A DNA stretch of 64,000 nt, taken from positions 62,001 to 126,000 of the forward strand of contig NZ_JAGIOK010000001.1 in assembly GCF_017876655.1 (NCBI RefSeq), written 5' to 3'. Numbering within the stretch: the stretch's first letter is position 1; the number at the start of each line of letters is the position of its first letter. Below the pieces are notes generated by a model that was not told the DNA's origin, did not search any database, and saw nothing but the letters and a program-made list of their open reading frames with translations. Below are positions 9,009 through 17,770 of the stretch, one piece after another. The DNA comes from Microbacterium imperiale (GTDB lineage: Bacteria > Actinomycetota > Actinomycetes > Actinomycetales > Microbacteriaceae). The translations under genes and the position numbers were made by a program.

Positions 9009-10542
9009 CCTGCGGAATCTCCCACGGTGCGCGGATCGGGAACATCCGCTCGAGCACGTCGCGCAGCGACTTCACCCGGATCTCCTCGGGGACCTCGGTC
9101 TCGCCGCCGTCGTTGAGGCAGAACATGTCGATGTCGCGACGCTTCGCCAGACGCTCCATGCCGGCCAGCGACCGGGCGAGCGTGGTCTGCACGTAGCGGG
9201 TGCGCGGCACGGTGGTGGGGATCGCCCGCCCGGTGAACATCGCGTAGTAGTGGTACAGCGAGTTGGTCACCGAGATGTCGGTCGCGGCCCGGAAACGGGA
9301 TGCCGCCGTCCGGCGGAAGTCCTCGGGGAAGGCTTCCTCGAGTTCGCTCATCACGCTGCGGCGCAGCGGGGCCGCGCAGTGCTCGAGGTCGCGGACGATG
9401 ACGCGGCCGAAGCGCTCCTGCAGCAGGGCGCGGTTCACCCGCAGACCGTTGTCGTGACCCGAGCGCTCGAGGCGGGGATCGCCCGCGCCGATGCGCACGT
9501 CGCACTCGACGAACGACGAGACACCGCCGGGTGAGAAGAACAGCTCGGGGTGGACCGGGCGGCCGAAGAACATGTCGTCGTTGGAGTACAGGAAGTGCTC
9601 CGCGAGCCCCTCGATGCGGTGCAGCTGAGCCTCGACGGCGTGCGAGTTGTGCGTCGGCAGGGTCGAGGGGTCGGCGAAGAACTCCTCGCTGCGGACGATC
9701 GTCACCTTGGGGTGCTCGGCGAGCCACGCGGGCGCGGGCGAGTCGGTCGCGATGAAGATGCGACGCACCCAGGGCGCGTACATGTGCACGCTGCGCAGCG
9801 CATAGCGCAGCTCGTCCACGTGCCGGTACCGGGCCGGGCCGTCGTCGCCCTCGCCCACGACGTACTCCGACAGCTGGGCGGCGCGCTGCCGCTGGAACTC
9901 GGTCGCGGAGCCGTCGACCCACGAGAAGACCATGTCGATGTCGTGCGTGACCTCGCGCGGGTGCGGGTCGAGCATCCCGACGACCGTCTCCCACTCCCGC
10001 TCCCAGCGCGTGGCGCTGACGATCCGCACATCCTGGGCCGGGGTGACGCGCCGCATGAGCGCGTTGGCCTGCGGGGCCTCGACGGTGCTCTCGCCGAATC
10101 GCCAGAACTCCAGGCGCACGCCGTACTCGTGGTCGTAGCGCCGGCCGCCGTTCGCGGTGATCCGGGGACGGTACGCGCGCACGACGTGCGGTGCCACCGC
10201 CGGGATCGTCGCGTCGGCGGCGAACACCGGGGCGGCGCCCTTGGCCTTGAGGTACAGCGGCTCTTCCTGTCCGAGCGTGCGCAGGGCCGCCGCGGCCCGA
10301 TCGGCGTCGGCGAGGTCGATCGCCAGCGCGGGGGTGTGCAGATCGTGCCGGATGAGCAGGACGCGCACATCAGCGGCGCGCAGGGCGTCAGCGATGAGCA
10401 GCAGGTCGGCAGTGCGGGCGGCGTCCGGGGTGGTGTCGTCGTGGACGAGGCGGAGCAACCCCTCATCGAGCACGACGTCGTCGCGCTGTGCGGGCAGATC
10501 GATCCAGGGGTTCTCGCGGCGGGGCAGAGCGGAAAGGGCCAG
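8953..10542 (-). CDS. Stealth-family sugar-phosphate transferase
   Basis: Encodes about 529 residues from a proposed CTG start, or 506 from the GTG at 10473. Stealth proteins transfer hexose-1-phosphate units to build phosphodiester-linked glycans in capsules or cell walls. Visible: CR1-like [15 protein letters not shown]2-like [19 protein letters not shown], the following [13 protein letters not shown], and CR3-like [14 protein letters not shown]. The start is a judgement: AGGAGG lies 5 nt before an in-frame CTG at 10542, and the RDDVV residues just upstream of the GTG resemble the usual family N terminus. The 3' end overlaps the phosphoesterase gene tail to tail. Confidence 0.85.
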   Translation of the reverse strand: MALSALPRRENPWIDLPAQRDDVVLDEGLLRLVHDDTTPDAARTADLLLIADALRAADVRVLLIRHDLHTPALAIDLADADRAAAALRTLGQEEPLYLKAKGAAPVFAADATIPAVAPHVVRAYRPRITANGGRRYDHEYGVRLEFWRFGESTVEAPQANALMRRVTPAQDVRIVSATRWEREWETVVGMLDPHPREVTHDIDMVFSWVDGSATEFQRQRAAQLSEYVVGEGDDGPARYRHVDELRYALRSVHMYAPWVRRIFIATDSPAPAWLAEHPKVTIVRSEEFFADPSTLPTHNSHAVEAQLHRIEGLAEHFLYSNDDMFFGRPVHPELFFSPGGVSSFVECDVRIGAGDPRLERSGHDNGLRVNRALLQERFGRVIVRDLEHCAAPLRRSVMSELEEAFPEDFRRTAASRFRAATDISVTNSLYHYYAMFTGRAIPTTVPRTRYVQTTLARSLAGMERLAKRRDIDMFCLNDGGETEVPEEIRVKSLRDVLERMFPIRAPWEIPQVSEGRIRDASAVRSGVKR

Positions 10543-10547
10543 GGTTT

Positions 10548-10553
10548 CCTCCT
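10548..10553 (-). promoter_or_regulatory. Perfect Shine-Dalgarno AGGAGG pointing to a CTG start
   Basis: On the minus strand AGGAGG is followed by AAACC and then CTG (10542-10540), in frame with the Stealth protein. No ATG, GTG or TTG in that frame lies between it and the GTG at 10473, 74 nt downstream of the site. Confidence 0.5.
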
Positions 10554-10723
10554 CGGGGGATGGCGTTCGTATGCAGACTAGACATTCTCCGTTACGAAGG
10601 TGTTTCTTCGCACGTCGCCCGGGTCTGCGGGGCGCGCCGCGCCGACGCGCCGCGTTTTCGTCATCCGTGGCAACGCGCCGCCGGTCGCTTCTCTTCCCGG
10701 CTGGCGCTCGGCCCCGCGGTCGA

Positions 10724-10729
10724 TAGGCT
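10724..10729 (+). promoter_or_regulatory. -10 element (TAGGCT), leaderless promoter of the aldo/keto reductase
   Basis: TAGGCT is followed by 6 nt and then the GTG start at 10736. There is no purine-rich ribosome-binding site. Confidence 0.5.
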
Positions 10730-10735
10730 CAGGGC

Positions 10736-11806
10736 GTGACCGCCTCGCCCCGCTTCCCCGCTTCGCGCGGCGGAGACCTGCACCGTCCCTACACCGCCGC
10801 CGCCGACCGCTACGAGAGCACGGCCTATCGTCAGGTCGGCTCCTCGGGGCTGTACCTGCCCCCGATCTCCCTGGGGCTCTGGTGGAACTTCGGCGACAAC
10901 ATCCCGTTCGATCGTCAGCGCGAGGTCCTGCGCCACGCGTTCGATCGGGGCATCGCCCACTTCGACCTGGCCAACAACTACGGTCCCCCCTATGGGTCGG
11001 CCGAGACGAATTTCGGTCGGATGATGCGCGAGGATTTCGCGCCGTACCGCGACGAGCTGATCATCTCGTCCAAGGCCGGTTACGACATGTGGGACGGCCC
11101 CTACGGCAACCAGGGCTCGCGCAAGTACCTCATCGCGAGCGCCGAGCAGTCGCTGCGCCGGATGAGCATCGACTACGTCGACATCTTCTATTCGCACCGC
11201 GAGGACGACACGACACCGATCGAAGAGACGGTCGGTGCGCTCGACGCGCTCGTGCGCCAGGGCAAAGCGCTCTACGTCGGCATCTCGTCGTATTCGCCCG
11301 AGAACTCGGCGCGTGCGGCATCCGTCGCCCGCGAGCTCGGCACGCCGCTGGTGATCCATCAGCCCTCGTACTCGCTTCTCAATCGCTGGATCGAGGACGG
11401 CCTGACCGAGCAGCTGCGCGCCGACGGCATGGGCGCGATCGGGTTCATGCCGTTGCAGCAGGGACTGCTGACGGGCCGCTACCTCGACGACGGCACCTCC
11501 GACCGTTCGATGCAGCGCTTCTCGCTGCCCGAGGACGGACGCCTGGCCGATTCCGCCCTCGCGGGGCTGCGCGACCTCGCAGACCTCGCTCGGGAGCGCG
11601 GGCAGACGCTGGCGCAGCTCGCGATCCGCTGGACCCTGCGCGACCCGGTGGTCGCCTCCGCGCTCATCGGCGCCTCGCGCACCGCCCAGCTCGACGAGAA
11701 CCTCGCCGCCCTCGAGGCGCCCGACTTCGACGACGACGAGCTGCGACGCATCGACGAGATCGCCGGGCGCATCGGGCGGCTCTGGGACGGGCCGGACGGC
11801 GCATGA
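10736..11806 (+). CDS. Aldo/keto reductase, YghZ / L-glyceraldehyde-3-phosphate reductase-like
   Basis: Encodes 356 residues. It is an NADPH-dependent reductase with the TIM-barrel family pattern: the GSSGLYLPPISLGLWWNFG start, catalytic Asp/Tyr region IAHFDLANNYGPPYG, the Lys strand ELIISSKAGYDM, and the His region DIFYSHREDD. The C-terminal cofactor motif ALIGASRTAQLDENLAAL is intact. This subgroup is often annotated as L-glyceraldehyde-3-phosphate reductase, but true substrate is unknown. The GTG start fits the leaderless promoter. Its stop overlaps ispE (ATGA), so the two may be cotranscribed. Confidence 0.88.
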   Translation: MTASPRFPASRGGDLHRPYTAAADRYESTAYRQVGSSGLYLPPISLGLWWNFGDNIPFDRQREVLRHAFDRGIAHFDLANNYGPPYGSAETNFGRMMREDFAPYRDELIISSKAGYDMWDGPYGNQGSRKYLIASAEQSLRRMSIDYVDIFYSHREDDTTPIEETVGALDALVRQGKALYVGISSYSPENSARAASVARELGTPLVIHQPSYSLLNRWIEDGLTEQLRADGMGAIGFMPLQQGLLTGRYLDDGTSDRSMQRFSLPEDGRLADSALAGLRDLADLARERGQTLAQLAIRWTLRDPVVASALIGASRTAQLDENLAALEAPDFDDDELRRIDEIAGRIGRLWDGPDGA

Positions 11807-12744
11807 GTCTGAGCGCCGTGCCCGGCAGCGTGCGCGTCCGGGCTCCGGGCAAGATCAACCTCTTCCTCGAGGTCGGCGACGTCCAGCCCGACGGCTACCA
11901 CGATGTCGCATCGGTGTATCAGGCCGTGTCGCTCGTCGAACAGGTGACGGCCACGCCCGCCGACGCGTTCTCGGTGCGGGTCGTCGACGAGTCGGGCGCC
12001 GCCGTGCCGGGCGTTCCGACCGATGATCGCAATCTCGCCTTGCGCGCTGCGCGGCTCGTCGCGCGGGAGGTCGGGTACCTCGGCGGGGTGCATCTGGACA
12101 TCCGGAAGGCCGTCCCGGTCGCCGGTGGGATGGGCGGGGGATCGGCCGACGCCGCCGCCGCCCTCGTCGCCTGCGACGCGCTGTGGGGCGCCGGTCTGAC
12201 CTCGCCCGCGCTGCACGAGCTCGCGGCGCGGCTCGGTGCCGACGTGCCGTTCTCGCTGCTCGGGGGCAGCGCGGTGGGCACCGGGCGTGGCGACCGCCTC
12301 AGCCCCGCGCTCGCGCGCGCCCGTTTCGACTGGGTCATCGTCACCGATGGCGGCGGCCTGTCGACGCCGGCGGTGTATGCGGAGCTCGACCGGCTGCGCG
12401 GGGGCGGCCGCCCCGACATCGAGCCGGCGCCGCGGCCGCCCGCCGTCGACCCCGTGATCCTGCAGGCCCTGCGTTCCGGCTCGCCGGACGTGCTCGCCGG
12501 AGCCCTGCGCAATGATCTGCAGGATGCCGCGTGCGCCCTGCGCCCCGACCTCGCCGACCTGCTCGATCAGGGGGCGGCGGCCGGAGCAGTGGCCGGCCTC
12601 GTCTCGGGCTCGGGCCCGACCGTCGCCTTCCTCGCCGCCGGAGACGAGAGCGCGCGCCGACTTCAGCAGACCCTGTCCGCCGCGGGCCGTCGCGCCCGCC
12701 ACGTCTACGGCCCGGTGACGGGCGCGAAAGTGGTGACCCGATGA
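11803..12744 (+). CDS. ispE: 4-diphosphocytidyl-2-C-methyl-D-erythritol kinase
   Basis: Encodes 313 residues. It is the GHMP-family kinase of the MEP isoprenoid pathway, phosphorylating CDP-methylerythritol at the 2-hydroxyl. N-terminal RAPGKINLFLEVGD and the phosphate-binding PVAGGMGGGSADAAAAL are diagnostic, with a C-terminal LVSGSGPTVAFL. The ATG overlaps the aldo/keto reductase stop, and the ispE stop overlaps the ATG of the acetyltransferase. uppS at the far right of the window uses isoprenoids made by this pathway. Confidence 0.95.
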   Translation: MSLSAVPGSVRVRAPGKINLFLEVGDVQPDGYHDVASVYQAVSLVEQVTATPADAFSVRVVDESGAAVPGVPTDDRNLALRAARLVAREVGYLGGVHLDIRKAVPVAGGMGGGSADAAAALVACDALWGAGLTSPALHELAARLGADVPFSLLGGSAVGTGRGDRLSPALARARFDWVIVTDGGGLSTPAVYAELDRLRGGGRPDIEPAPRPPAVDPVILQALRSGSPDVLAGALRNDLQDAACALRPDLADLLDQGAAAGAVAGLVSGSGPTVAFLAAGDESARRLQQTLSAAGRRARHVYGPVTGAKVVTR

Positions 12745-14051
12745 CCGGTACGCACGATTTTTGGCAGCAGATCGAGGTGGACGAGCAGTCGCGCGCGCGG
12801 CTTGCGGCGCACGGGCTGCACTACCGCACCGTGACGGCCGCCTCCGACGCCTTCCCGGGCTGGATCCAGGCGGTGGCCCGCGGTTTCCAGGACGGGGAGC
12901 GCTCGGCCGAGCAGGTGGCCGCTGCGGCCACCCGCAACGGTGGGCGCCGCCTGACGGGAGTCTTCGACGAGAGCGGGCCGATGCCGGGCGTCGCCGTCGG
13001 GACCATCGCGTCCTGGCCCTCGGAGTTGACCGTGCCCGGCGGTACCGTCCCGGCCGGGGCGATCAGTGCCGTGACGGTCGCGCAGACGCATCGCCGACGC
13101 GGCATCGCGCGCGCCCTGCTCGAGGGCGAGGTGCGGACCATCGCCGCTGCCGGGATGCCGCTGGCCATGCTCACCGTCACCGAGTCGACCCTGTACGGCC
13201 GGTACGGCTTCGCCTCGGCCGCCGACGCCGCGATCATCGACATCGACACGCGCCGGGTCCGCTGGAGCGGACCCACCCCGAGCGGACGCGTCGACTTCGT
13301 CAGCCGCGAGGCGGCGCGTGACACCGTCGTCGAGCTGCACGAGCGCACGCGCGGGCGCACCCCGGGCGACGTCGCTCTGCCGCCGGGACACGCCGACCGC
13401 TACACCGGCACCGATCCCGACGCGAAGGACGGCGGCAGCATCCGGTGCGTGCAGTACTGCGACGCCGCGGGCGTCGTGCGCGGCGTGCTCACCTACACGC
13501 TGACACCGCACGAGCGCGACATCGTCCGCGGGACGGCGAAGGTCACGATCCTCCTCGCCGAAACCGACGACGCCTACGCGGCGCTGTGGCGATTCCTGCT
13601 CGAGCTCGATCTCGTGACCCACGTGCACGCCGAGCTGTGCTCGACCGACGAGCCGGTGCTGTGGATGATCGGCGACCGCCGCGCGGCCGCGGTCTCGGTC
13701 TTCGACCATCAGTACCTCCGGGTGCTCGACGTTCCGGCCGCACTCGCCGCCCGCGGCTACGGCGCGCCCGGCACCGTCTCGCTGCGAGTGAGCGATCCGC
13801 TCGGGATCGCGGCGGGGGAGTACCTCCTCAGCGTCGACGATTCCGGCGCCGCGACCGTGACGACAGGCGCCAGCAACACCGCGGACGCGATGGCCCTCGA
13901 GTTGTCGGTCGTCGAGCTCGCGGCCCTGTACCTCGGCGGGGTGTCGCCCGTCGCGCTCGCGCGAGCAGGACGGATCACCTGCTCGGATCCGGAAGCCCTC
14001 GGGCGCATGTTCCGCTCGCCCGTCACGCCTCGGCTCGGGCTCTGGTACTGA
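12741..14051 (+). CDS. Eis-like GNAT N-acetyltransferase
   Basis: Encodes 436 residues. The architecture matches the Eis family: N-terminal GNAT domain with the acetyl-CoA motif VAQTHRRRGIARALLEGE, a second degenerate GNAT-like region (GTAKVTILLAETDDAYAALW), and a C-terminal sterol-carrier-like domain ending at the carboxyl group in RLGLWY. Eis enzymes acetylate amines at several positions, including aminoglycosides in mycobacteria; the natural substrate here is not known. It starts in the ispE stop (ATGA). Confidence 0.85.
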   Translation: MTGTHDFWQQIEVDEQSRARLAAHGLHYRTVTAASDAFPGWIQAVARGFQDGERSAEQVAAAATRNGGRRLTGVFDESGPMPGVAVGTIASWPSELTVPGGTVPAGAISAVTVAQTHRRRGIARALLEGEVRTIAAAGMPLAMLTVTESTLYGRYGFASAADAAIIDIDTRRVRWSGPTPSGRVDFVSREAARDTVVELHERTRGRTPGDVALPPGHADRYTGTDPDAKDGGSIRCVQYCDAAGVVRGVLTYTLTPHERDIVRGTAKVTILLAETDDAYAALWRFLLELDLVTHVHAELCSTDEPVLWMIGDRRAAAVSVFDHQYLRVLDVPAALAARGYGAPGTVSLRVSDPLGIAAGEYLLSVDDSGAATVTTGASNTADAMALELSVVELAALYLGGVSPVALARAGRITCSDPEALGRMFRSPVTPRLGLWY

Positions 14052-14135
14052 GGCGCGGAGCCCGGTACAGGATCGGCGGCGATAGTCCATTTCGCGACAT
14101 GACGCAACACGACCCCGGGTGTCGCGACCGCCCAC

Positions 14136-14141
14136 TAGCGT
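14136..14141 (+). promoter_or_regulatory. -10 element (TAGCGT) upstream of the DUF427 gene
   Basis: TAGCGT lies 26 nt before the ATG, leaving a short leader with GGAGGG at 14155-14160. The 11 bases CTAGCGTGAGA recur upstream of the FMN-binding lipoprotein (25586-25596). Confidence 0.45.
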
Positions 14142-14167
14142 GAGAATTCACAACGGAGGGCGGGGCC

Positions 14168-14458
14168 ATGCGGGCACGACTGGGTGACACGATCATCGCT
14201 GAAGCGGACGAGGCAGACCTCGTCCGGATCGAGGGGAACTGGTACTTCCCGCCGCGGAGCATCGCACCGGGCGTGCTCGCCGAGAGCGACACCGCGTACA
14301 CCTGCGCGTGGAAGGGTGACGCGCAGTACTTCGACGTCGCCGGCTCCGCCGACAAGGCGTGGTCGTACCCCACGCCCCACGCCAGCGCCATCGAGCGCGT
14401 GGGCACCGACTTCTCCGGTTACGTCGCCTTCGACCGCGCGGTCGCCATCGAGAGCTGA
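14168..14458 (+). CDS. DUF427 (NTP_transf_9) family protein
   Basis: Encodes 96 residues, a complete single-domain DUF427 protein. The family signature is seen in IEGNWYFPPRSI, TCAWKGDAQYFDV and AWSYPTPHA. Function is not established; it is a small beta-barrel-like fold found widely in actinobacteria. It has its own predicted promoter and GGAGGG ribosome-binding site. The osmoprotectant ABC gene begins 5 nt after its stop, so it may be cotranscribed with the transporter. Confidence 0.85.
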   Translation: MRARLGDTIIAEADEADLVRIEGNWYFPPRSIAPGVLAESDTAYTCAWKGDAQYFDVAGSADKAWSYPTPHASAIERVGTDFSGYVAFDRAVAIES

Positions 14459-14463
14459 CCGGG

Positions 14464-15285
14464 GTGATCGAGTTCCGCGAGGTCGGCAAGCAGTTCCCCG
14501 ACGGCACCCGCGCGGTCCAGGATTTCTCTCTCGTCATCCCGTCGCACAAGACGACCGTCTTCGTGGGCTCGTCGGGCTGCGGCAAGACCACGCTGCTGCG
14601 GATGATCAACCGGATGGTCGAGCCCACGGCCGGCTCGATCGAGATCGACGGCGAGGACGTCGCTGCCGGCTCGCCCGTTCAGCTGCGCCGCCGCATCGGA
14701 TACGTGATGCAGAACTCCGGACTCCTTCCGCACTTCACCGTGGCCGAGAACATCGCCACGGTGCCGGTGCTCACGGGAACGAGCCGCCGTGACGGGCGCC
14801 GCCGCGCTCTCGAGCTGATGGACACGGTCGGCCTCGACACCCGCATGGCAGACCGCTACCCGAGCCAGCTGTCGGGTGGGCAGCAGCAGCGCGTGGGCGT
14901 CGCGCGCGGGCTCGCCGCCGACCCCAACATCCTTCTCATGGACGAGCCCTTCGGCGCCGTCGACCCCATCGTCCGCACCGAGTTGCAGCAAGAGCTGCTG
15001 CGTCTGCAGCGGGAGCTCGGCAAGACGGTCGTCTTCGTCACGCACGACATCGATGAGGCCTTCCTTCTGGGCGACCAGGTCGTGATCCTCGCGGCCGGGG
15101 CCCGCAAGCTGCAGGTGGGCTCTCCGAGCGCGATCATCCGAGACCCCGCCGACGACTTCGTCTCGAGCTTTATCGGCGCCGATCGTGGGAAGCGCGCGCT
15201 CCGGGTCGAGCGCACCGAGCGCGGCGCCGTCCTCGTCGACACCGAGGGACGCACGCAGGGCACGCTGGTCGAGGGTGGCTCCTGA
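14464..15285 (+). CDS. Osmoprotectant (glycine betaine/choline) ABC transporter ATP-binding protein
   Basis: Encodes 273 residues. Walker A is GSSGCGKTT, the signature is LSGGQQQRVGVARGL, Walker B is ILLMDEPFGAVD, and the switch is VTHDIDEAFLLGD. It resembles OpuCA/ProV ATPases but is about 100 residues shorter than OpuCA. Only a stub follows the nucleotide-binding domain, so the tandem CBS osmosensing domains are absent. The start is GTG at 14464, directly after the DUF427 gene. Two permeases and a binding lipoprotein follow. Confidence 0.88.
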   Translation: MIEFREVGKQFPDGTRAVQDFSLVIPSHKTTVFVGSSGCGKTTLLRMINRMVEPTAGSIEIDGEDVAAGSPVQLRRRIGYVMQNSGLLPHFTVAENIATVPVLTGTSRRDGRRRALELMDTVGLDTRMADRYPSQLSGGQQQRVGVARGLAADPNILLMDEPFGAVDPIVRTELQQELLRLQRELGKTVVFVTHDIDEAFLLGDQVVILAAGARKLQVGSPSAIIRDPADDFVSSFIGADRGKRALRVERTERGAVLVDTEGRTQGTLVEGGS

Positions 15286-15286
15286 G

Positions 15287-15970
15287 GTGTCGTGGATCTG
15301 GTCGAACCTCGACCTCATTCTCTCGCTCGCCGTCGACCACGTGCGTCAGAGCGTCATCGCGATCATCCTCGGTCTCATCCTGTCGGTGCCGCTCGGCTGG
15401 GTGGCGTGGCGGTACCGGCTGCTGCGCGGCTGGGTCATCACCCTGACCGGCCTGCTCTACACGATCCCCTCGCTGGCACTGCTCGTGCTGCTGCCGAGCG
15501 TCGCCGGCTACGGCATCCGCACCGAGACCAATCTGATCGTGGGGTTGACGATCTACGCGGTCGCCATCCAGACGCGATCCGTCGCCGACGGGTTCGACTC
15601 GGTCGACCCGGCGGTCCGTCAGGCCGCGACGGCGATGGGCTACGGGGGTTTCCGTCGCTTCTGGGCGGTCGACCTGCCGCTGTCGGGTCCCGTCGTCCTC
15701 GCCGGCCTGCGGGTGATGTCGGTGTCGACCGTGTCACTCGCGACCGTCGGCATCCTCGTCGGAGTGACCAACCTGGGCTACCTCTTCACCAACGGCATCC
15801 AGCGCCGGCTCCTCGAAGAGGTCTTCGCGGGGATCGTCGCCGTCGCGCTCATCGCGCTCGTCATCGACGCGCTCCTGGTGCTGCTGGGCCGTCTGCTGAT
15901 GCCCTGGGCGCGCACGCCCGCCCCGGGCCGAGCACGCCGTGAGCGGCGGCGAGCGGAGGCGACGGCATGA
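15287..15970 (+). CDS. Osmoprotectant ABC transporter permease (first)
   Basis: Encodes about 227 residues with roughly five or six membrane segments and the binding-protein-dependent permease EAA-type loop AVDPAVRQAATAMGYGGFRRF. It is OpuCB/OpuCD-like. The GTG at 15287 is preferred; an in-frame GTG at 15275 would overlap the ATPase gene by 11 nt and is equally possible. The stop overlaps the next permease by 4 nt. Confidence 0.86.
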   Translation: MSWIWSNLDLILSLAVDHVRQSVIAIILGLILSVPLGWVAWRYRLLRGWVITLTGLLYTIPSLALLVLLPSVAGYGIRTETNLIVGLTIYAVAIQTRSVADGFDSVDPAVRQAATAMGYGGFRRFWAVDLPLSGPVVLAGLRVMSVSTVSLATVGILVGVTNLGYLFTNGIQRRLLEEVFAGIVAVALIALVIDALLVLLGRLLMPWARTPAPGRARRERRRAEATA

Positions 15971-16680
15971 ACGTCTTCGCCGACGCCATCGCGTGGCTGC
16001 TCGACCCTGCGCAGTACACCGGTACGAACACGGTTCCGTTCCTCATCGGCCAGCAGCTGTACTACACGTTCATCTCCGTCGCGATCGCGGCGGTCATCGC
16101 GCTCCCGATCGGGTGGGCCATCGGTCACACCGGCCGCGGAAGAGAGTTCGCGGTGGCGATCTCGGGCGCCGCGCGCGCGATTCCCTCCTTCGGGCTTCTC
16201 ATCCTCCTGATCCTCCTGCTGGGGGTCACGCGGAAGACCGAAGCAGCGTTCGTCACCTTCGTCGTCCTGGCGATCCCACCGCTGCTGGCGGGCGCATACA
16301 GCGGACTGCAGGCGATCGATCGGCGCACCATCGACGCCGCGCGCGCGGTCGGCATGACGGAGTGGCAGATCCTCTGGCGCGTCGAGGTGCCCCTCGGGCT
16401 GCCGCTGCTCGTCGGCGGGCTGCGCTCCGCCGTCCTGCAGGTCGTCGCGACGGTGACGATCGCCGGCTACACCGACCTCGGCGGCCTCGGGTTCCGCATC
16501 ATCCAGGGCATCGACCTGCGCGCGATCGATCAGGTGCTCGGGGCCGCCCTCGTGCTCGCGCTGCTCGCCCTCCTGCTCGACGCGCTCCTCGCCCTCGTGC
16601 AGCGGTGGAGCGCCCCGCGTGGCATCCGCGCCGCCTCCGCGGGCCCCGAGCGCCGCCGCCCCGTGGCGGCCACCGCCTGA
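15967..16680 (+). CDS. Osmoprotectant ABC transporter permease (second)
   Basis: Encodes 237 residues. It is a paralogue of the preceding permease, with five or six hydrophobic segments and the EAA-like loop TIDAARAVGMTEWQILWRVE that docks on the ATPase. Separate, unequal permeases match the OpuC arrangement (one ATPase, two permeases, one lipoprotein). It starts with ATG in the stop of the first permease and is followed after 71 nt by the substrate-binding lipoprotein. Confidence 0.88.
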   Translation: MNVFADAIAWLLDPAQYTGTNTVPFLIGQQLYYTFISVAIAAVIALPIGWAIGHTGRGREFAVAISGAARAIPSFGLLILLILLLGVTRKTEAAFVTFVVLAIPPLLAGAYSGLQAIDRRTIDAARAVGMTEWQILWRVEVPLGLPLLVGGLRSAVLQVVATVTIAGYTDLGGLGFRIIQGIDLRAIDQVLGAALVLALLALLLDALLALVQRWSAPRGIRAASAGPERRRPVAATA

Positions 16681-16751
16681 CCCGGCGCCTCCGCTCCCTC
16701 ATCCATCCCGTTCACAGCTCGAACCTTCCGCACCATCAGAAAGAGGAACCC

Positions 16752-17669
16752 ATGTCTCGCTTCACCACCCGCCGTCTGCTGACGGCCGGCGTCGGCGTGA
16801 TCGCCGCCACCACCCTGCTCGCCGGGTGCGCCGGCTCCGACCCGCTCGCCGAGAGCGGCGGAGAGTCCGCAGCGCCCGCCGACGGCACCATCGTCATCGG
16901 TTCGCAGGACTACTACTCCAACGAGATCGTCGCAGAGATCTACGCCCAGGCACTCGAGGCCGCGGGCAAGACCGTCGACCGCCAGTTCACGACGGGCCAG
17001 CGCGAGGCCTACCTGCCCGAGCTCGAGAGCGGCGCCCTCACCCTGTTCCCCGAGTACACCGGCAACCTGCTGCAGTACTTCGAGCCCGAGACCGAGGCGC
17101 GCACGTCCGAGGACGTGTACGCAGCGCTCGGCGACGCCCTGCCCGAGAACCTCACGGTCCTCGATCAGGCAACCGCGAGCGACCAGGACTCGTACACCGT
17201 GACCGCCGCCTTCGCCGAGCAGTGGGACCTGACGACGATCGCCGACCTCGCGAACGTCACCGAGCCCCTCACCCTCGGCGGACCGGCCGAGCTCGAGCAG
17301 CGCCCCTACGGACCGTCGGGCCTCAACGAGACCTACGGTGTCGAGGTCGGGTTCCAGGCGACGGGTGAGACGACGGTCGACGACCTCGTGGCCGGCACCG
17401 TCAACGTCGCCAACGTGTTCACCGCCGACCCGCGCATCCAGACCGAGGACCTCGTCGTGCTCGAGGACCCCGAGGGCCTCTTCCTCGCCTCGAACGTGGT
17501 GCCCGTCGTGAACGTCGACGTCGCCGACGAGATCGCCGACACCATCAACGCGGTCAGCGCGAAGCTCACGCCCGAGGCGCTCGTCGCGCTCAACGTGCAG
17601 AGCACGGTCGACAAGCTCGAGCCCGCCGAGATCGCGACGCAGTGGCTCGAGGAGAACGGTCTCGCCTGA
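16752..17669 (+). CDS. Osmoprotectant ABC transporter substrate-binding lipoprotein
   Basis: Encodes 305 residues. It has a lipoprotein signal peptide (basic N terminus, hydrophobic core, lipobox LLAGC with Cys26). The mature part has the OpuAC-like substrate-binding pattern: TIVIGSQDYYSNEIVAEIYA, the hinge LFPEYTGNLLQYF, and a C-terminal helix ATQWLEENGL. The family binds quaternary ammonium compounds; the exact ligand is not deducible. AGAGGAACCC precedes the ATG. A strong terminator closes the operon 13 nt after the stop. Confidence 0.9.
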   Translation: MSRFTTRRLLTAGVGVIAATTLLAGCAGSDPLAESGGESAAPADGTIVIGSQDYYSNEIVAEIYAQALEAAGKTVDRQFTTGQREAYLPELESGALTLFPEYTGNLLQYFEPETEARTSEDVYAALGDALPENLTVLDQATASDQDSYTVTAAFAEQWDLTTIADLANVTEPLTLGGPAELEQRPYGPSGLNETYGVEVGFQATGETTVDDLVAGTVNVANVFTADPRIQTEDLVVLEDPEGLFLASNVVPVVNVDVADEIADTINAVSAKLTPEALVALNVQSTVDKLEPAEIATQWLEENGLA

Positions 17670-17682
17670 CCTCTCCGAGACG

Positions 17683-17718
17683 ACGAGACCCCCGGAGCGT
17701 GTGCTCCGGGGGTCTCGT
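17683..17718 (+). terminator. Intrinsic terminator after the osmoprotectant operon
   Basis: There is a perfect 16-bp stem with a GTGT loop (arms 17683-17698 and 17703-17718), followed by GCTTTCC. It can also end transcription from the convergent ABC-F gene. Confidence 0.85.
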
Positions 17719-17770
17719 GCTTTCCGGCCGCGGCCCGCCGACGGGTGCGGGGCCTCAGCCGTCCTATGCC

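Noticed and set aside
17683..17718. The long perfect inverted repeat as a mobile-element end
   Set aside because: Its position 13 nt after an operon and the 4-nt loop fit a terminator; no transposase or target duplication is present.
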